Source of the DNA: Tatumella sp. JGM118
GTDB taxonomy: Bacteria; Pseudomonadota; Gammaproteobacteria; Enterobacterales; Enterobacteriaceae
Direction of reading: 5' to 3'
DNA: 53,347 nt
Assembly (NCBI RefSeq): GCF_018257515.1
Contig: NZ_JAERJR010000019.1
Coordinates: 1 to 53,347 of the forward strand
Part shown: positions 1 to 7,711 of the stretch, in pieces
How positions within the stretch are numbered: the stretch's first letter is position 1
Layout of the letters: each line of letters opens with the position of its first letter
Notes under the pieces: generated by a model
Databases searched by the model: none
What the model was told of the DNA's origin: nothing
What the model saw: the letters and a program-made list of their open reading frames with translations, nothing else
Made by a program: the position numbers and the translations under genes

Positions 1-44
1 GTAAGCGGAAGGTGAAAGTAGCCCCCCTTACAGGGGGCATTCTC

Positions 45-74
45 AAAAGCCACCTTCTAAGAAGGTGGTCTTTT
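45..74. terminator. Bidirectional hairpin terminator after ybcJ
   Basis: Inverted repeat CCACCTTC (50-57) / GAAGGTGG (61-68) with a 3-nt loop. It is followed by a T-rich run on the plus strand (69-74) and by CTTTTG on the minus strand (43-49). It lies 18 nt past the ybcJ stop, so it probably ends the folD-ybcJ transcript. A second G/C-rich inverted repeat (21-38) lies just beyond. Confidence 0.7.
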
Positions 75-85
75 ACTGCCACCGT

Positions 86-298
86 TTATTCGGTAACGGT
101 GATGCTCTGGCCACCAAAAGTGACCTTCTGGCCGCTGACGATCTTGCAGCGCTTCCGCGTTTCTACCTGACCATCGACAGTCACCAGCCCCCCGGCGATA
201 AAGGCTTTCGCCTGAGCGCCGCTCTCTGACCAGCCTTCCAGCTTTAACAGGTCACACAGTTCGACGTGAGGGAATTTACCGAGTGAAAAAGTTGCCAT
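86..298 (-). CDS. ybcJ: YbcJ, S4-domain RNA-binding protein
   Basis: A 70-residue protein, the same length as E. coli YbcJ. It consists almost wholly of an S4-like fold: the stretch EGWSESGAQAKAFIAGGLVTVDG (about residues 21-43) is the typical S4 helix-turn and 'G.V.VNG' strand used by small RNA-binding proteins. The precise RNA target of the family is not established. Its ATG overlaps the folD stop by one base (TAATG), so the two are likely translated from one message and coupled, as in related enterobacteria. The downstream hairpin at 45-74 closes the unit. The identification is firm at family level; the cellular role is not known to me. Confidence 0.93.
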   Translation of the reverse strand: MATFSLGKFPHVELCDLLKLEGWSESGAQAKAFIAGGLVTVDGQVETRKRCKIVSGQKVTFGGQSITVTE

Positions 299-1164
299 TA
301 TTCTGCTGCTCCATCGTGATATTCTTCACAGGCCTGTAAAGTATTTTGAATAAGTGTTGCGACGGTCATCGGACCCACGCCACCGGGGACCGGAGTGATC
401 CATGCTGCACGCTCCGCGGCGACAGCAAACTCCACATCACCGACCACACGGCCATCGTCCAGACGGTTAATACCGACATCGATCACCACCGCACCGGGTT
501 TGATCCACTCACCGGGAATAAATCCTGGCTTTCCGACCGCAACTACCAGCAGATCCGCATTTTCGACATGCTGACGCAGATTACGGGTGAAACGATGAGT
601 CACCGTAGTGGTACAACCGCCCAGTAATAACTCCAGGCTCATCGGACGACCCACGATATTGGAAGCACCAATCACGACCGCGTTCAGACCGAAGGTATCA
701 ATCTTGTACCGTTCCAGCAGCGTCATAATACCGCGCGGCGTGCACGGACGAAGCAGGGGAGCGCGCTGGCACAGACGACCCACGTTGTACGGATGAAAAC
801 CATCGACATCTTTATCGGCGGCGATCCGTTCCAGCACTTTGACATTATCGATGCCTTCCGGCAGCGGCAGCTGAACCAGAATACCATCGATCTCTGCATC
901 ATCGTTCAGCTTATCAATCAGGGCCAGCAGCTCTTCTTCGCAGGTGGTGCCGGGTAAGTCGTAAGAGCGGGAGATAAAGCCCACTTCTTCACAGGCCTTA
1001 CGCTTACTGCTGACATAGATTTGAGATGCCGGGTTTTCTCCGACCAATATGACCGCCAGTCCCGGGGCACGTTTACCCGCGGCAAGACGCTGTTTAACTT
1101 TTTCCGCAACTTCCAGCCGGACCTGCTGCGCAATCGTTTTACCATCAATAATCTGTGCTGACAT
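298..1164 (-). CDS. folD: FolD, methylenetetrahydrofolate dehydrogenase/cyclohydrolase
   Basis: Bifunctional cytosolic enzyme of one-carbon metabolism that interconverts 5,10-methylene-THF, 5,10-methenyl-THF and 10-formyl-THF using NADP. The protein shows the family signatures: the [13 protein letters not shown] helix carrying the catalytic lysine near residue 54, [15 protein letters not shown] after the VIGASNIVG nucleotide-binding loop, and the C-terminal [11 protein letters not shown] chose the ATG at 1164, which gives 288 residues and begins [13 protein letters not shown] like E. coli FolD. An in-frame GTG at 1179 would add five residues (MDFSL) and is less likely. It overlaps ybcJ by one base. 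It is bounded upstream by the tRNA-Arg promoter region. Confidence 0.96.
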   Translation of the reverse strand: MSAQIIDGKTIAQQVRLEVAEKVKQRLAAGKRAPGLAVILVGENPASQIYVSSKRKACEEVGFISRSYDLPGTTCEEELLALIDKLNDDAEIDGILVQLPLPEGIDNVKVLERIAADKDVDGFHPYNVGRLCQRAPLLRPCTPRGIMTLLERYKIDTFGLNAVVIGASNIVGRPMSLELLLGGCTTTVTHRFTRNLRQHVENADLLVVAVGKPGFIPGEWIKPGAVVIDVGINRLDDGRVVGDVEFAVAAERAAWITPVPGGVGPMTVATLIQNTLQACEEYHDGAAE

Positions 1165-1298
1165 CAGAGAAAAATCCACGGAGTTGAAATCTTAGGGTGA
1201 AGGCGCCTATTTTGTCAGAAGCGACGCGTGCTGTCAGGCAAAGAATGCCGGGCTTTGTTCAAACCTTCAGCAGTAAAACCGAAAGCGGCGTAAAAACA

Positions 1299-1326
1299 TT
1301 GACTCATAGGTGAGTGACCGTATAAT
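1299..1326 (+). promoter_or_regulatory. Sigma-70 promoter of tRNA-Arg
   Basis: TTGACT (-35, 1299-1304), 16-bp spacer, perfect TATAAT (-10, 1321-1326), followed by a C-rich discriminator (TCCCCGC). This is the form of a stable-RNA promoter. The tRNA begins 16 nt past the -10 box. Confidence 0.85.
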
Positions 1327-1342
1327 TCCCCGCAAAGTCAGG

Positions 1343-1419
1343 GCGCCCTTAGCTCAGTTGGATAGAGCACCGGCCTTCTAAGCCGTAGGTCATAGGTTCG
1401 AATCCTATAGGGCGCGCCA
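1343..1419 (+). tRNA. argU: tRNA-Arg (anticodon UCU)
   Basis: A 77-nt tRNA with encoded CCA (1417-1419). The acceptor stem GCGCCCT/AGGGCGC pairs perfectly, the anticodon loop CTTCTAA carries TCT, and the T-loop is GTTCGAATC. It reads the rare arginine codons AGA/AGG. It resembles E. coli argU, the attachment site of prophage DLP12, and here it is also followed by integrase debris. Its 3' end is the likely integration target (see the 23-bp repeat at 3109-3131). Confidence 0.97.
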
Positions 1420-1420
1420 T
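1398..1420 (+). repeat. Putative att site, tRNA-proximal copy
   Basis: The last 22 nt of the tRNA plus one base (TCGAATCCTATAGG... to GCGCCAT) recur at 3109-3131 in the same orientation with 21 of 23 identities. Tyrosine integrases of the P4 type usually recombine at such tRNA 3' ends. Confidence 0.7.
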
Positions 1421-1572
1421 CTTTTCTTCTGCTAGTGTCTCCTAAAGTCTACGAATACCTCCTGATCCCTTGCCAGTATTGGTTACTACATCCAGCGTTG
1501 TATCTGTTTGTCTATTGAAAGCTACACTCGATTGGGGGCCTTGTCCCGTTCAATCAATTACGATGCCCCCAC

Positions 1573-1780
1573 ATGAAGCTAAATGCCCGTCAAATCGACT
1601 TTGCTAAGCCGAAAGAGAAAGCCTATAAACTGGCTGATGGAGCTGGTTTATATCTCGAAATTTTCCCCAGCGGCAGCAAAAGAAAAGCGCGTTGTGTTCG
1701 GGCTTTATCCCGCCATATCTCTTGCGGAGGCGAGGAGTAAGCGCGAAGAGGCCAAAAAGATACTGGCAGCAAATTGCTGA
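1573..1780 (+). pseudogene. P4-type tyrosine integrase remnant (N-terminus)
   Basis: Starting at ATG 1573 one frame encodes MKLNARQIDFAKPKEK and then YKLADGAGLYLE up to residue 36. This is the conserved start of the DUF4102 arm-binding domain of P4-like integrases. After GSK (about 1680) the match continues in another frame with VVFGLYPAISLAEARSKR and EEAKKILA, ending at a stop at 1780. The usual Tyr-Trp-Arg strand between the two parts is missing, so a short out-of-frame deletion has occurred. The core-binding and catalytic domains (about 300 residues, with the R-H-R-Y residues) are absent. The gene sits 150 bp past the tRNA in the standard place and orientation for an island integrase. It cannot encode an active recombinase. 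Confidence 0.85.
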
Positions 1781-2211
1781 CAGCTTAGTTAACAATCAAA
1801 ATATTCCAATTTAGGAATGATTTCGATGTCGAAGCACCTTGTTAAGATGTTCGTTTGTTTAATGTACCCTCATCGTCACGCAGTAGGAGCGGTTTTATTG
1901 ACGATATTTGCTTCCAAGGGCGAGAAAATGTTCCGCTCTAATGAGCTTTGCCTTCCAGCCAGGCTATAGCAATTTTAGTGATCACCCGAAGGCGTTTCTC
2001 TCAGATCATTGGCATTTACTCAATGCACGAAACATTGGTGGCTGTCATTGACAGCGAAGTTACAAAACTGAATCTACGGCAATGAAATTTATTTTTTATT
2101 ATTTCATGTGGGTAATGTGTTTGGTTTATAACTATCTGATATTAATTGTTTTTTAATATTATGATAAACTTGTTAAGTTTTATAAATTATTGGAAGTGAG
2201 GTTTTTTATCA
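1781..2211. other. Intergenic part of the relic island, no gene seen
   Basis: AT-rich stretch between the integrase remnant and the next ORF. I see no RNA gene, no convincing coding frame and no clear repeat. The last 60 bases are strongly AT-rich and probably hold the promoter of the gene at 2212. Confidence 0.5.
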
Positions 2212-2901
2212 ATGAAGGATGTTTTCGCAAGCTTAGGGTTGACAATACCACAAGCTATAGCAGCAGTGCCAATTTTTATTACACTTGCTAGCTTGATGTT
2301 TAAATTAATAAAAGTGCCATTTAAAATGATTGATATTATATCAGTTAATAAATACGTATCTTTACCGGTTAAAGATAAGGCGGAAGCCATGCGCATTATT
2401 TATGAAGGTGAAGTTAAGGATAAATCTATACGCTATATTAATGAACTAAAGCTTGCAGAGTACGGCCTACACTATCCCATCCTAACATTAAGAGTGATGT
2501 TCGACTACTTACATTCTGAAAGGTTGCTTTCTGTAAGCTCCAGGGCTAATGATTTCTTAAAATATCACAAAGTATTTTTCATTGATGGGAGTAATAACCC
2601 ACATCTTTCAAAGAAACGAATGAGTATAACTGTATTTATGTTATCAATGCTCATGATTATATCAATTGGTGGGTTTATTATAGGAATTAAAGCGTTAGTT
2701 GAAACGCTACATAAATCACCGGATGTTGCATCTTTCGTCCAGTTGGTAATATATATCCTTTCTGAGATTCTATTCGTAGTAATGACCCTTACAATGCTCA
2801 CAGAGTTATCGTCTGTATATCAAGCCACCTCATTTGCAAAAAAAATGAGAGGGTACAATTCTGAAGAGATTTTTAAAAAATATAAAGAGGGTTTAAAATA
2901 G
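2212..2901 (+). CDS. Unrecognised three-segment membrane protein (island cargo)
   Basis: A 229-residue protein that I cannot assign to a family. Hydrophobic segments are visible at about 14-36, 136-161 and 174-198. Between the first and second lies a soluble region of about 95 residues containing a winged-helix-like stretch (LHYPILTLRVMFDYLHSERL). The C-terminal tail is lysine-rich. The start has a good ribosome site (GAAGTGAGG, 10-nt spacing). Base composition is far more AT-rich than the backbone genes. It is the only intact gene between the two att-like repeats, and it is followed by an 11-bp hairpin. It could be phage- or island-encoded, for example an exclusion- or defence-type membrane protein, but that is only a guess from context. 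Confidence 0.7.
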   Translation: MKDVFASLGLTIPQAIAAVPIFITLASLMFKLIKVPFKMIDIISVNKYVSLPVKDKAEAMRIIYEGEVKDKSIRYINELKLAEYGLHYPILTLRVMFDYLHSERLLSVSSRANDFLKYHKVFFIDGSNNPHLSKKRMSITVFMLSMLMIISIGGFIIGIKALVETLHKSPDVASFVQLVIYILSEILFVVMTLTMLTELSSVYQATSFAKKMRGYNSEEIFKKYKEGLK

Positions 2902-2917
2902 CTTTGTATGTTGCCTT

Positions 2918-2954
2918 TGAACAGGGAGTGTGTGTTTTAAAACCTCCCTGTTCA
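2918..2954 (+). terminator. Hairpin after the island membrane gene
   Basis: Perfect 11-bp inverted repeat TGAACAGGGAG / CTCCCTGTTCA with a 15-nt loop, 17 nt past the stop codon. There is no strong T run after it, so termination may be partial or Rho-assisted. Confidence 0.55.
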
Positions 2955-3108
2955 TATAAGGAAATAATATTATTTTTTATTTATTTCCTACCATTTTTCA
3001 TATCATTAAACAGAAGCGCATAACAAAAATTTTTGGGGCATAATAGGGGGCGCTTATGGTTATTGAACTTGAATATATTGATTGATTTCATGTTATTATT
3101 GATTATTA

Positions 3109-3131
3109 TCGAATCCTGTAGGGTGCGCCAT
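3109..3131 (+). repeat. Putative att site, distal copy
   Basis: Degenerate direct repeat of the tRNA 3' end (21/23 identical to 1398-1420; the differences are A to G and C to T). No tRNA body precedes it. This is the expected footprint of an integrated element whose left end regenerated the tRNA. It defines a 1.7-kb island remnant. Confidence 0.7.
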
Positions 3132-3819
3132 TTACTTTCAATAAATTACGCAACCTAAAGCCTGCCTGATTTACTCCCTGTATCGTATTTGCAACGTTAG
3201 CCCCTGAAATGCTATCAATTTGCTTTGCGTGACCGCTAAAACGCCCTGACGACTCCGGAGTTTCCGTCATAAATTCGCAGCCTTACCCTCTGATAACACC
3301 CCGGAATCGCCTCCTGCAACTTTATAGTGTATGAATCGTTATACCATAAACACGATGGGCTGCCACACATACGATCTGTGACTTATAAGGCACGAAAAAT
3401 CAGTAACACAAAAAGCCTTCACGGTGGTTCTTTCACCTTCAATCCCTTAGGAACTATGTTTCTGATTTTTTATAAAATTCATGCCAGTCAGCGACCCTAT
3501 GAAAACCAAGCGTTAATTTAAAAAGGTAACGTTACGTTTAATCGTGCCGGTGGAGAGGTGGAGGGTAGCACAGGCAGATGACCTGACAGGTACTCGCCGT
3601 TACGGAAAAATATGCCAGCGGTGCCAAATGAAACGAGCAGAGTTCGTCAGGCAGGCTATAGTAGAGAAGATGGCTCGTGACACTGACCGCATTTAAGCAA
3701 CACAATCATGCGGTTGCTCGTCTTTCCGTAAGATTTGAGTAGTTCAGGCAGTTCAGAGTACTCACCCGAAAGGGGGATTAATGGGACGCTGTCATCAGAA
3801 TCATAACACCTGAATTTAA
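3132..3819. other. Gene-poor accessory stretch with a possible antitoxin scrap
   Basis: No intact gene is convincing here. A short open frame near 3627-3695 encodes MKRAEFVRQAIVEKMARD, which resembles the second half of a ribbon-helix-helix DNA-binding domain, as in many antitoxins. No start or first strand is evident, so at most it is a scrap. A 64-codon ORF at 3327-3521 has no recognisable family and I do not call it. Confidence 0.35.
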
Positions 3820-3846
3820 TTGACAACCCACTGATATAACTATAAA
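3820..3846 (+). promoter_or_regulatory. Possible promoter of the DUF3290/DUF421 pair
   Basis: A perfect TTGACA (3820-3825) is followed after 15 bp by TATAAA (3841-3846), within an AT-rich stretch 33 nt before the first start codon. The spacer is two bases shorter than optimal. Confidence 0.45.
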
Positions 3847-3878
3847 AAAGACAGTATGGCGATAAGAGGTTTCTCTGT

Positions 3879-4322
3879 ATGACTTTCTATGGAATAGAAT
3901 ATTTGCAAGTACAGTCCGGTATTAATGATTACCTGAAGTATATTGTAATCTTTAGTGCGTTGTCTTTGTTGATTATATTTTTCATTTTGTATATGCACCA
4001 TCGTTTACAGACGAAATATCGTGATTTAACTATTATTGTATTTTTATTTCTTATTTTTATTTCCGGTGTTCAGTATGAGGACTACTCAAATAGTCAAAAT
4101 TTACACTCGGCATCCTCACAAATGGTCAGTTTTGTTAAGCAATTGGCAAAAGAAAATAATGTCAACGAAAATGATGTTTTTTCAAGCTCAATACAGTTAA
4201 CAGACGGGGTAGTGGTTAAAATAAAAGATAACTACTACGTAGTGAACTTAAGCCCGGACCAGAATACTTACAGATTAGTAAGTGTCGGACTTATAAACCC
4301 AAAGATCACCATTAAGAAATAA
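3879..4322 (+). CDS. DUF3290 family membrane protein
   Basis: A 147-residue protein with two transmembrane helices (about 19-40 and 49-64) and a C-terminal soluble domain of about 80 residues ending in a beta-rich segment (DGVVVKIKDNYYVVNLS). Length, topology and its pairing with a DUF421 gene fit the DUF3290 family, best known to me from Gram-positive bacteria. The function of the family is not established. The ribosome site AAGAGG lies 10 nt before the ATG. The stop is 12 nt from the start of the DUF421 gene, so the two form an operon. Base composition is AT-rich compared with the backbone, which suggests acquisition. Confidence 0.7.
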   Translation: MTFYGIEYLQVQSGINDYLKYIVIFSALSLLIIFFILYMHHRLQTKYRDLTIIVFLFLIFISGVQYEDYSNSQNLHSASSQMVSFVKQLAKENNVNENDVFSSSIQLTDGVVVKIKDNYYVVNLSPDQNTYRLVSVGLINPKITIKK

Positions 4323-4334
4323 TAAGGATAAGAA

Positions 4335-4964
4335 ATGTACACTCCAATTATAATAAAATTAGGGCTGGGTATTTTATGCCTTGTTCTGCAAATAAACCTG
4401 ATGGGGAAGGGTAATCTGGCACCCTCTTCTGCCACTGATCAGATTCAAAATTATGTCCTGGGTGGCATAATTGGCGGGGTTATTTATAATGAGTCGATCT
4501 CAGTCTTACAGTTTGTTTTAGTGTTAGTGATCTGGACACTCCTTGTTTTTATCCTTAAATTTCTGAAAGAAAACAATCGACTGGTGAAGCGTATAATTGA
4601 TGGGAAACCCATTAATTTGGTACATAATGGCAAGGTCGATGTAAAAGAGTGTCTTCGGAATGGTGTTTCGGCTCATGACTTAATGTTTAAATTAAGAGCG
4701 AATGGCGTTTATGAGGTCGAGCAGTTAAAACGTGTTGTACTTGAGCAAAATGGGCAATTAACCATTATACAAAATGGCGATGAAAATATCAGATATCCGA
4801 TAATAGTTGACGGCCTGGCAAACTATGATTTACTTGAAGTGATTAATAAGGATGAAAACTGGCTGGAAGAAAAAGTTCTGGAGCAAGGGTTCAATAAAAT
4901 TAGTGAGGTATACTTAGGTGAGTATTTGTCCGGCAGGATTAAGCTCTATGGTTATAACAGGTAG
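4335..4964 (+). CDS. DUF421 (YetF-type) membrane protein
   Basis: A 209-residue protein with three hydrophobic helices in the first 80 residues (about 5-25, 38-52 and 57-77), followed by two short alpha/beta repeats that make up the DUF421 cytoplasmic domain. The motif RIIDGKPINLVHNGKVD (about 86-102) and the helix DLMFKLRANGVYEVEQL are typical of the YetF/YcaP group. The stretch GRIKLY near the end is less typical. The biochemical role of these proteins is unknown; in Bacillus some affect spore or membrane physiology. An AAGGA ribosome site sits 6 nt before the ATG. It is co-transcribed with the DUF3290 gene, a linkage that recurs in other bacteria and suggests a joint membrane complex. Confidence 0.75.
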   Translation: MYTPIIIKLGLGILCLVLQINLMGKGNLAPSSATDQIQNYVLGGIIGGVIYNESISVLQFVLVLVIWTLLVFILKFLKENNRLVKRIIDGKPINLVHNGKVDVKECLRNGVSAHDLMFKLRANGVYEVEQLKRVVLEQNGQLTIIQNGDENIRYPIIVDGLANYDLLEVINKDENWLEEKVLEQGFNKISEVYLGEYLSGRIKLYGYNR

Positions 4965-5185
4965 TCGGTAGGCCGGAGAGTGAACGGTCTGATAAAGAAT
5001 ATCATTGATAAAAATACTCTTCATGGTCTAAATGTTTATCTGCCGGAGAGATGACTTTTCTTTATTCCGGCAGTCCTTGAACACGACTAACATAACGTTG
5101 ATGTAATAGTCTTTTTTTATCTTCACCTGGCACTTTCTTTGACTAAAAGCGACTGATTGTTATTCCGCAGGCAGGCATATAAATA

Positions 5186-5803
5186 ATGAAAGTGATATTA
5201 GTTCGGCACGCGGAAACGGAGTGGAATACCAGGGGAATTATTCAGGGACGGAAAGATAGTGCGTTGACCAAACATGGCCAGTGCCAAACGGCAGCATTAT
5301 TGCAAGCATTTGCAGAAAATGGTTACGAGGCGGAGAGTGTTTACGCATCTCCGCTCGACCGCACCTGGAATATGGGACAAGTATTGGCTAAGCATTTTCG
5401 TTGTTCTCTGGTGGCTGAAGCAACCCTGAAAGAACAAGCGTTTGGTCAGCTTGAAGGCATGTCAGCAGAACAATTTAAAAAAAATCACCAGGATGAAGCC
5501 AATGCGTTATTTGAACTTGATGCTGAGTATTGTCCTCCGGGCGGGGAATCTCTTACACAGGCCAGCAGGAGAATTATTGATTTTTTAATTAATCTCGAAA
5601 AATCTGGCCATTATAACGCTGTATGTATTGTGTCTCATGGGCACGTCAGTCAGGGTGTTCTTGCAATTCTATGCGATGGTAACATTGACCAGTTCGCCAG
5701 ATACGCACACCCTAACGCGAGTTACTCAGTTTTCGATATAAAAAACGGGAGATGTGATACCATCAGATGGGGTATTGCTACACATTTACGTCACCTAAAA
5801 TAG
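5186..5803 (+). CDS. Histidine phosphatase superfamily protein (GpmB/CobC-like)
   Basis: A 205-residue cytosolic phosphatase of the phosphoglycerate-mutase-like fold. The phosphohistidine motif LVRHAETEWN places the nucleophile at His8 beside Arg7. Other expected residues are present: Arg59 in SPLDRT, a glutamate near 83 and the second catalytic histidine in VSHGH (His151). GGES at 119-122 is also typical. The substrate cannot be read from sequence. CobC (alpha-ribazole phosphatase) is missing from its usual place between nadD and rsfS in this window, but I see nothing that proves this protein replaces it. The upstream ribosome site is weak (AGGCAG). The gene stands alone in the AT-rich accessory region. 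Confidence 0.85.
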   Translation: MKVILVRHAETEWNTRGIIQGRKDSALTKHGQCQTAALLQAFAENGYEAESVYASPLDRTWNMGQVLAKHFRCSLVAEATLKEQAFGQLEGMSAEQFKKNHQDEANALFELDAEYCPPGGESLTQASRRIIDFLINLEKSGHYNAVCIVSHGHVSQGVLAILCDGNIDQFARYAHPNASYSVFDIKNGRCDTIRWGIATHLRHLK

Positions 5804-5901
5804 TTAAAGTAAATGAAATAAATATATTAAATATGATATAAAGTTTTTCCCAAGGCAATAATAAAGGAACATCACAGAGTTATCGATAGTTACTTTTTTA
5901 G

Positions 5902-6183
5902 CGGGTGATGGAAGGCAATGGCATAGGTAATATTTCTTGCATTAATAGGGGGGTGAGTTGGAGCAATGAGGAAAACAGAAGGCGATTAATCTGATGTTTT
6001 CTGTAATATTTGGATCCGATAGCACAGTTTTTTAAAATCGTTGTGGACTATTATTGGTTGCTGGTTAATTTTGGGTTTGAAAAATATTCTGATATTGCTA
6101 ACTTTAAAGGTTCTGGTATTAAAGAGGTGCCTGTAAATTTAATTGATAGATATAAACAGATTATCGGGAGTTTTCCGAAATGA
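5902..6183 (+). pseudogene. Decayed coding frame coupled to the lipoprotein gene
   Basis: One frame reads coherently from about 5902 (MEGNGIGNISCINRG and SWSNEENRRR), hits stops at 5995 and 6004, then continues open from 6007 to 6183 (DPIAQFFKIVVDYYWLLVNF ... YKQIIGSFPK). Its terminal TGA overlaps the ATG of the next gene (ATGA). An overlapping upstream partner is typical for an effector followed by its immunity gene, and the next gene looks like an immunity lipoprotein. I infer that this is the 3' end of a former toxin or effector gene. No toxin family can be named from what remains, and the true reading frame across 5990-6010 is uncertain. Confidence 0.5.
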
Positions 6184-6530
6184 TGAAAAATATATTGATG
6201 TGTGCTTTTTTGTTCCTTCTTTCTGGTTGTGTTGGTGACAGAATCGCTTTTCACAATGAAGGCGAGGCTGCGGTAACTGAAAATTATATCTGCATAAAAT
6301 CTTTCCCCGGAGATACTCTGGAGTATTATCTGTTAAGTTCATCTGCAGATAGGTATACAGTGCCTTTAGCTTATATGATGAAAGGTGTGCCAAAAAAATA
6401 CCCTGACACCTGTATCCCTGTAAGTCTGAAAAAAAAGGCAGATTATGAATTAATCTACACGTTGAATGGTATAAATTATCACTTTGATTTTAGTATCGAC
6501 GCTGACAAAAAAATAAAAAAGGATAAATAA
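6180..6530 (+). CDS. Small lipoprotein, resembles T6SS immunity lipoproteins
   Basis: A 116-residue protein with a clear lipoprotein signal peptide: a basic start, a hydrophobic stretch and the lipobox LSGC with the acylated cysteine at residue 17. The mature part is a small, probably beta-rich domain with two cysteines (about residues 38 and 79) that could form a disulfide. Size, cysteine pattern and the 'CVGDRI' start resemble putative periplasmic type VI secretion immunity lipoproteins found as orphans in enterobacteria; I recall this resemblance and have not tested it. The start codon overlaps the stop of a decayed frame, so translation was once coupled to it. It is AT-rich compared with the backbone. 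Confidence 0.6.
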   Translation: MMKNILMCAFLFLLSGCVGDRIAFHNEGEAAVTENYICIKSFPGDTLEYYLLSSSADRYTVPLAYMMKGVPKKYPDTCIPVSLKKKADYELIYTLNGINYHFDFSIDADKKIKKDK

Positions 6531-6642
6531 AAAAGTTATCAGGTATTTCCCACGCTAAATCTGTAACGGGAAAGCAGACCACTTAACTTCATCGGGGTGA
6601 AAATCACCTTGAGACTGATCAGTACGATGCCCGGGTCATAAT

Positions 6643-7209
6643 TTATGGGAAAAACTCATGCAGCATTTTATCTTCACCCAGCGTGAATATTAAAAAATCA
6701 CTCTCTTTGAAGGTGTTATTTTTGATCAGTTGTTGTTTCAATAAACTGAACTTTTTTGTGTCGGTGAAGAAGAGTGCTGTGACATAATCTGAATCCATCA
6801 AATTCTGTTGTTCAGAAAGCCGTACAACCTCCTGGTAGCAACCTGTTTGTTTGTCTCCTGTTCTTTGTCTTAACATACATTCTGTCAGTAAATAGGTACG
6901 GGCAGGTTTTTTACTATAAAGATCTCTAAGGAATTCAATGCCTTCTTTATAGTGCTTTTCTCCTATCAGACTATTTGTATACATTAAAAGAATTGCTATA
7001 TTTTCGGGGTGTTTTTTACGGATTGCGTTAATTTCTGAAAGGATTTTTTTACTCCGGGCGGGGCCCGATATCGCTAACTCTTCCACTAAAGAGGCTACCT
7101 CGTTTACAGGGTTATCTTCGATAGAAACAGGTTCGGGGTAAGAACTTGTATAGCCGGACAGAAAGAAAAAAAGTGTCACTACCCGGAGAAGGAATAATAT
7201 TTTTTTCAT
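6643..7209 (-). CDS. Lipoprotein-like TPR protein with lost lipobox cysteine
   Basis: A 188-residue exported protein with an N-terminal hydrophobic segment ending LSGYTSS. In a normal lipoprotein the tyrosine (residue 20, codon at 7150-7152) would be cysteine; TAT for TGT is a one-base change. The rest is helical with TPR-like pairs (IAILLMYTNSLIGEKHYKEG and ARTYLLTECMLRQRTGDKQT), as in peptide- or partner-binding periplasmic proteins. I do not recognise the family. It converges on the immunity-like lipoprotein and is AT-rich, so it may belong to the same secretion-related debris. The protein may still be exported and stay membrane-anchored through the uncleaved signal. Confidence 0.65.
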   Translation of the reverse strand: MKKILFLLRVVTLFFFLSGYTSSYPEPVSIEDNPVNEVASLVEELAISGPARSKKILSEINAIRKKHPENIAILLMYTNSLIGEKHYKEGIEFLRDLYSKKPARTYLLTECMLRQRTGDKQTGCYQEVVRLSEQQNLMDSDYVTALFFTDTKKFSLLKQQLIKNNTFKESDFLIFTLGEDKMLHEFFP

Positions 7210-7505
7210 ACTATAACTTCCTAAAACTATTCAGTGAAATATAGTGCGTTGCTTTCTTAGGAACCGGAATAACTGAACCCGTATACCCTGTATTTAAAAC
7301 GTATCCGGTTTCTATATGTTTCTAAATTTACAGGAGGTTATCACCGTATACGTTGACAGGAATTTGATTTTTTAATTAACAGGTATTTTCCGTAAATTTC
7401 TCTTCGGGAATGAAAAAATCTACATGGGGTAAAGGGTATCACTATTTTTTGTTAACTGTACCTGAAAGCCGTAACCTATGCTGTTCTGTGAATAATCAGC
7501 TTTGA

Positions 7506-7597
7506 GAGGGCCGTACTGTACGTCTGCTGAATATCATTGATGACTTTACCGGAAAGCGCTGGCGATTGAGGTTGATTTTCACTCCCGGCCAGTCCGG
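7506..7597 (+). mobile_element. IS3-family transposase (orfB) fragment
   Basis: One frame encodes EGRTVRLLNIIDDFTGK, the conserved segment around a catalytic aspartate of IS3-group DDE transposases. After a one-base deletion near 7556 it continues in another frame as ALAIEVDFHSRPVR, which is the next conserved strand. Only about 30 codons survive. I see no terminal inverted repeats or target duplications in the flanks. The remaining sequence from 7210 to 7711 holds nothing else I recognise. Confidence 0.7.
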
Positions 7598-7711
7598 AGC
7601 AGAATTCTCACATTTACACCGCTGTTGGTTATCTGAAAACAATAAACGGTGTTTTTTAACTTCTGAAAAATTGATAGGCTAACTTTTAACTAAAAAGATG
7701 AAGGGCATAGT

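Noticed and set aside
3327-3521. 64-codon ORF in the accessory gap
   Set aside because: No good ribosome site and no recognised family; composition looks like random AT-rich sequence.
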